Assembly (NCBI GenBank): GCA_950060715.1
Contig: CATLVA010000049.1
Span: 1 to 8,199, forward strand
DNA length: 8,199 nucleotides
Source: an uncultured Oligoflexia bacterium
GTDB lineage: Bacteria; Bdellovibrionota; Bacteriovoracia; Bacteriovoracales; Bacteriovoracaceae
Reading direction: 5' to 3'
A program made the position numbers and the translations under genes. Position 1 is the first letter of the stretch; every line of letters begins with the position of its first letter. This document shows positions 5,124-8,199 of this stretch, one piece after another. Under the pieces are notes generated by a model. It searched no databases. It saw only the letters and a list, made by a program, of their open reading frames with translations, and was not told the DNA's origin.

Positions 5124-7369
5124 TCCTCTTCTTTCCACTCCTCAGTTTTAATTAAGATTCTGTGATTTTTGTCATACTGAAAAACCGGATTTAAATGAAT
5201 TTTATCCGGCGAGAAGTCATATACAAGTATGTTATTGTAGTTAGTTTCGATCTCGACGATATTATCTCTAATCTCTAGAGCACTCGCTTCTTCGACAGCA
5301 CTTTCGAAAGTATAGATTCCATCATTTTGTAGCATAATTTCACCTCGAGCCTCTTGTATAGAAAGATTCGAAAAGCAATTTAAATAATTAAGATGACAGT
5401 TTGTTGGCAATTCTTCAACTTCTAAGACCTTACCTAAAGAATTGCCTGGAAACCAAGAATTTTGCTTCGCCATCATTACCTTCTCTATTCTATCAATATT
5501 CTTTCCAAATAGGCGCAGTGCCTGAAGCTTTTTCTCACTCAACTCTCGTTCAGGATTACGACGAGTTATTCCCTCGACGATAGGTAGGTCAGAGGCGTGA
5601 CAAGAATTTGTTTTACACTGAGCTCTTCGGTAGTGAGAAAAACTAGACCTAGGCACTGACCAAGTTTGAAGACCTGATACTTCGGAGTCAAAAAACTTAC
5701 CCACAGAGCTCAACGTTGAACTAGTTAAACTAAACCCTTCACTAATATCGTCTACAATACTTTGATCAATTACAAGTTTGATTTCGATTTCATCCGAATG
5801 AGCTCGTCCTTCTTGAAAAGAAATTTTAAAACTATCTTCTCCATCATAATACTCTTTAAAAGGGTAATAATTCATAATTCCATTAGTCGAAAAATTCTGG
5901 TGTGGAATTAGTAGTCCATTTTTAGGGTGTTTAGTAATATGCACTTTTCCAAATTCACTTAGAGAACTTGGTCTAATCTTTAGAGCTGCACTACCACCCT
6001 CGAGAGCAGAAATATGCATCGTTGAGTTATTAAGGGCGAACTCATCTACCCATTTCCATTTCTTCTTGATGGGCCCAATAACATCATAGCCTTTGGAGAT
6101 ATTAAATAAGCTTGGGCTTTTTAAATTGAGTATATCTTTTTCAAAGATTGGATCTGAAAAAGTAATTCCAACACCTCCTGATAGATTGGCGTAGAGATCA
6201 TCGCGATTTGCCGCCAATGGAAGTAGTACATCGGCCATAACAGAAGCATTCAGGTAAGCGTATGGCCCTAGTAGTCGGTATATCTTAGTTTGAATTTTAG
6301 GCTCAAAAAATAATTCCGCTTGAAAGACACCACTGTCTCTATTTGTTTTAACATCTTTTTGTTTGGCCAGCGACGACATTTTACGATCAAAATTCATTCC
6401 ACTTTCATTATCATAATTCATATGGGCTTTAAGCGCATACTCCCCTGCAAAAGTAAAAGTTGTTTCAGAAGCATCTGCGAGAGAAAACTTAATCCCCACA
6501 GGAAGCTTGATCACAAACTCCAGGTATACTGGAACTGCACCAGGAATGGTAACTGGGAATTTCAAATCTTTAAAAAGACTTCGCCCAAAGCTACCACTTA
6601 CCTTTCCATCATTTTTAACTTTAACTACGAATTTATATTTTACTAAGGAATCAAATTGATTATAAAGCTTAGAGACTTTGCCACCACTAAATTTATAATC
6701 TCCTCTAAAAGTTGGAAGAAATTTAACAAAACCTGAGGTTATATCAACGGAAACATTTCCTTCGACACCTCCAGAAAATGCTATAGATTTTTCAGTGAAA
6801 TTACGTCCTTTAAGACCTTGGGACACATCACCAGAAATACTTAGAACGTTAAAGTTAGAAAAGAGAACCTCATTTCCTTTAAATTTCACCGGTTCATCGT
6901 CACTTGCATTTAAAGACTGAGTGTCGGTGGAACTTGAAACTTTATCTATAGTGAGGTCATCATTCTCAAATTGAACCTCAGGGGAAACGTCGAAACTAAA
7001 AGCTGAGTCTTCTTCAGAAATGCTAGTTAAGTCAGTACTTTTGATCTCCACTTCATCGCCTTGAACCGCTACCGCCTTAAAAAGGTATTTATCTTTTGAA
7101 TTTCCAACGATGACAGAGTCTGCTTCAAGGGTACTGGCATCAAAATTTTCGATCGTGATCTTTCCATCATTTAAAATGGTAATATTTTGATCTTCATCTA
7201 AAACGATCACTTTATCACTCGGATTGATTTGACTATTTTTTTTTATCTCACCTAGCTCACCTAATTCTAAAAAACTCGTATCTAGTTTTTTAGGCTTAGA
7301 ATCTTTCTCGGGTGCAGAACATGCAACCACTAGGTAACTAATCAACATCAAATAAAATAGCTTTCTCAT
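5120..7369 (-). CDS. Large surface or periplasmic lipoprotein with Ig/cadherin-like domain
   Basis: 749 aa. A signal peptide with lipobox LVVAC gives lipidated C17; Ser at +2 favours the outer membrane. After a charged linker, residues about 50-135 (VIVLDEDQNITIL ... DSVIVG ... LFKAVAVQGDEVEI) form a beta-rich domain resembling the N-terminal part of large secreted proteins seen in myxobacteria and relatives. Residues about 170-440 are beta-rich and include FPVTIPGAVPVYLEFVIKL (271-289), also typical of that group from memory. Residues about 449-535 fit a bacterial Ig/cadherin-like repeat, with GKVHITKHPKNG, the YYPFKEYYDGEDSFKISF core and closing EIEIKLVI. The C-terminal 200 residues carry two cysteine pairs (C585/C590, C658/C665), probably disulfides. 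It is second in an operon, 15 bp after the preceding stop, with AAAAAGG about 10 nt before the ATG. Adhesive or structural envelope role inferred; no catalytic motif seen. Confidence 0.85.
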   Translation of the reverse strand: MRKLFYLMLISYLVVACSAPEKDSKPKKLDTSFLELGELGEIKKNSQINPSDKVIVLDEDQNITILNDGKITIENFDASTLEADSVIVGNSKDKYLFKAVAVQGDEVEIKSTDLTSISEEDSAFSFDVSPEVQFENDDLTIDKVSSSTDTQSLNASDDEPVKFKGNEVLFSNFNVLSISGDVSQGLKGRNFTEKSIAFSGGVEGNVSVDITSGFVKFLPTFRGDYKFSGGKVSKLYNQFDSLVKYKFVVKVKNDGKVSGSFGRSLFKDLKFPVTIPGAVPVYLEFVIKLPVGIKFSLADASETTFTFAGEYALKAHMNYDNESGMNFDRKMSSLAKQKDVKTNRDSGVFQAELFFEPKIQTKIYRLLGPYAYLNASVMADVLLPLAANRDDLYANLSGGVGITFSDPIFEKDILNLKSPSLFNISKGYDVIGPIKKKWKWVDEFALNNSTMHISALEGGSAALKIRPSSLSEFGKVHITKHPKNGLLIPHQNFSTNGIMNYYPFKEYYDGEDSFKISFQEGRAHSDEIEIKLVIDQSIVDDISEGFSLTSSTLSSVGKFFDSEVSGLQTWSVPRSSFSHYRRAQCKTNSCHASDLPIVEGITRRNPERELSEKKLQALRLFGKNIDRIEKVMMAKQNSWFPGNSLGKVLEVEELPTNCHLNYLNCFSNLSIQEARGEIMLQNDGIYTFESAVEEASALEIRDNIVEIETNYNNILVYDFSPDKIHLNPVFQYDKNHRILIKTEEWKEED

Positions 7370-7384
7370 TAACGGTTTACCTTT

Positions 7385-7987
7385 TTATTCGTATAAAGCA
7401 TTACTGCTGTTTAAAATTAAAGTGGATGAATCACCATCATTCAAGGCCTCATCATGCTCACCTTCAACAACTTCCGATGAGTTGTTCGATCTTTTATTCT
7501 TTTGGATATGATTTAGAAGTGCTCGCAAAATCCCATCAGGATCATTTTCAATTTTTCGATGACAAACATAACCAAAATCATAATCTTCCCCACCAGATTC
7601 ATACTGGCAAAACGATAGCCCGGATTTCTTTTTATTCATATTTAAAGTTGAAAAGTCACCAAACGACTCGAAATATCCCGTATTATTTTCAAATACTTTT
7701 GTTGGACAACCGCCATATTTTCCATATGAAGAATCAACTAAAAATAAAACCTTTTCTTCTCGCTCTACTCTAGTTTCCTCATCTGCGTAGCCCTCTATGA
7801 TTGCAACTGCCTCTGCAGAGCTACCTTCATCGGGCATTTTATCTGAATCAAGATCTTCATCAGAGGTATAATCAAGGGTTTCTTTTATGTGTTCGAATTC
7901 TACACAAGTCATTTCCACATAACTCAATTCCGCAAAGGCTTGGGAATAAGAAAAAATCAAAAATAAACTTAGAAGTGTTAACCTCAT
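7385..7987 (-). CDS. Acidic secreted protein of unknown function (200 aa)
   Basis: Not recognised. Sec signal peptide 1-19 ending QAFA. The mature protein is strongly acidic, with an Asp/Glu-rich stretch at about 41-78 and an acidic, Asn/Ser-rich tail (164-195). Four cysteines (C28, C94, C127, C142) suit two disulfides. The aromatic/Gly-rich middle (VDSSYGKYGGCP, FESFGDF, FGYVCHRK) looks like a compact folded core between disordered acidic ends. Ribosome site GAGGAG lies 5 nt before the ATG. It is first gene of the operon with the large lipoprotein and reads directly from a sigma-54 promoter with a leader of about 27 nt. Co-expression with an envelope lipoprotein suggests a partner or surface role, by context only. 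Confidence 0.82.
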   Translation of the reverse strand: MRLTLLSLFLIFSYSQAFAELSYVEMTCVEFEHIKETLDYTSDEDLDSDKMPDEGSSAEAVAIIEGYADEETRVEREEKVLFLVDSSYGKYGGCPTKVFENNTGYFESFGDFSTLNMNKKKSGLSFCQYESGGEDYDFGYVCHRKIENDPDGILRALLNHIQKNKRSNNSSEVVEGEHDEALNDGDSSTLILNSSNALYE

Positions 7988-8024
7988 TTAAACTCCTCGT
8001 ACCTGTAAAATGTATATTTATATG

Positions 8025-8041
8025 AGCAAGGTTTGTGCCAA
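8025..8041 (-). promoter_or_regulatory. Sigma-54 (RpoN) promoter of the secreted protein/lipoprotein operon
   Basis: The minus strand reads TTGGCACAAACCTTGCT: TGGCAC-N5-TTGC with correct GG/GC spacing and W after TTGC. Only the common G after TGGCAC is replaced (by A). Predicted start is near 8014, about 27 nt before the ATG at 7987, leaving exactly room for the GAGGAG ribosome site. Confidence 0.8.
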
Positions 8042-8066
8042 TTCTGGTGGTTTTAAATGACTGAAA

Positions 8067-8095
8067 TTTTGCTGGTGTACTGTATAAAATATAAT
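8067..8095 (+). promoter_or_regulatory. Possible promoter pointing out of the window to the right
   Basis: TATAAT at 8090-8095 with TTTTGC at 8067-8072 and a 17-bp spacer. The -10 is perfect, the -35 poor. It would drive whatever lies beyond 8199; no start codon with a credible ribosome site follows before the edge. Confidence 0.3.
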
Positions 8096-8115
8096 GCTGT
8101 TTAAACATTAGTCAG
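8088..8115 (-). promoter_or_regulatory. Possible sigma-70-type promoter, minus strand
   Basis: On the minus strand CTGACT (8110-8115), a 16-bp spacer and TATATT (8088-8093) form a moderate -35/-10 pair about 95 bp upstream of the secreted-protein start. It could give basal expression besides the sigma-54 promoter. Confidence 0.3.
8098..8107. promoter_or_regulatory. 10-bp palindrome TGTTTAAACA upstream of the sigma-54 promoter
   Basis: Perfect palindrome 57 bp upstream of the -24 element, nested in a wider inverted repeat TAATG / CATTA (8092-8096, 8106-8110). Its position would allow an activator site for the lipoprotein operon, or a site for the divergent plus-strand promoter. Short AT-rich palindromes arise often by chance. 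Confidence 0.3.
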
Positions 8116-8199
8116 TTTTCCTTAGATTGATAAAACTGCCCGATTTCGTTGCCGGTCTTTTTCTCGAAATTGGCCCTTTATTTTGGCTAACCTACTGAA
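8116..8199. other. Unassigned right edge
   Basis: No recognised gene. A minus-strand frame is open from the edge for 25 codons to a TAA near 8122, and a plus-strand frame from 8112 to 8198 encodes a short hydrophobic peptide. Neither has a convincing start or the codon use of the neighbours, which prefer AGA over CGG/CGA for Arg. Confidence 0.4.

Noticed and set aside
5122..5130. AGTCCTCTT repeated at 4743-4751 and 5122-5130, flanking the rhodanese gene
   Set aside because: Nine bases, and the second copy lies in the coding end of the lipoprotein gene; no target-site or element structure, so chance is likely.
6320..6646. 108-aa plus-strand frame inside the lipoprotein gene
   Set aside because: Antisense shadow; the composition is that of complement codons, and it has no start signal.
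8112..8198. Short plus-strand frame encoding a hydrophobic peptide ending at TGA 8196-8198
   Set aside because: It would need a TTG start without a clear ribosome site, and is too short to support.
8122..8199. Minus-strand open frame from the right edge as the end of an upstream gene
   Set aside because: Only 25 codons, with CGG/CGA/AGG arginine codons unlike the neighbouring genes; openness over this length is expected by chance.

Overview
The window reads as chromosomal DNA of an AT-rich Gram-negative bacterium. Five of its eight proteins carry Sec signals or membrane anchors, and one of these is a lipoprotein. It has clear sigma-54 promoters and a DksA-type zinc finger. The combination of secreted hydrolases, a large lipoprotein and this codon use would suit a Bdellovibrionota predator-type bacterium (Bacteriovorax/Halobacteriovorax/Peredibacter relatives). 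That placement is an inference from protein style, not a search result. No transposase, integrase, CRISPR array, tRNA or rRNA was seen.

Layout. (1) 1-1547 (+): the 3' part of htpG (Hsp90), cut by the left edge. (2) 1560-1586: a strong hairpin shared by htpG and the convergent gene. (3) 1609-2079 (-): a DksA/TraR-family regulator with a long leader. The leader starts at a perfect-consensus sigma-54 promoter (2200-2216) and holds repeated hairpins with AGGA loops. (4) 2407-4718 (+): a tight three-gene operon of exported proteins: a PHB-depolymerase-type esterase, a 107-aa small secreted protein, and a second alpha/beta hydrolase-like protein. (5) 4776-5123 (+): a membrane-anchored single-domain rhodanese, preceded by a perfect dyad that encloses a TATAAT box. 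(6) 7987-5120 (-): a two-gene operon of a 200-aa acidic secreted protein and a 749-aa lipoprotein with an Ig/cadherin-like domain, read from a second near-perfect sigma-54 promoter (8025-8041). (7) 8042-8199: unassigned DNA with promoter-like sequence.

How it fits together. The window mixes stress and regulatory genes (HtpG, DksA-like) with a cell-envelope and secretion programme. The two sigma-54 promoters suggest that the DksA-like regulator and the lipoprotein operon could be switched on together by an enhancer-binding protein. The most unusual element is the roughly 110-nt leader of the DksA-like gene. It has two copies of a hairpin with nearly the same 11-nt loop, a third small GGA hairpin, and GGA again in the Shine-Dalgarno and at the start codon. 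This is the pattern expected of a CsrA/RsmA-type translational target, or of a small RNA embedded in the leader.
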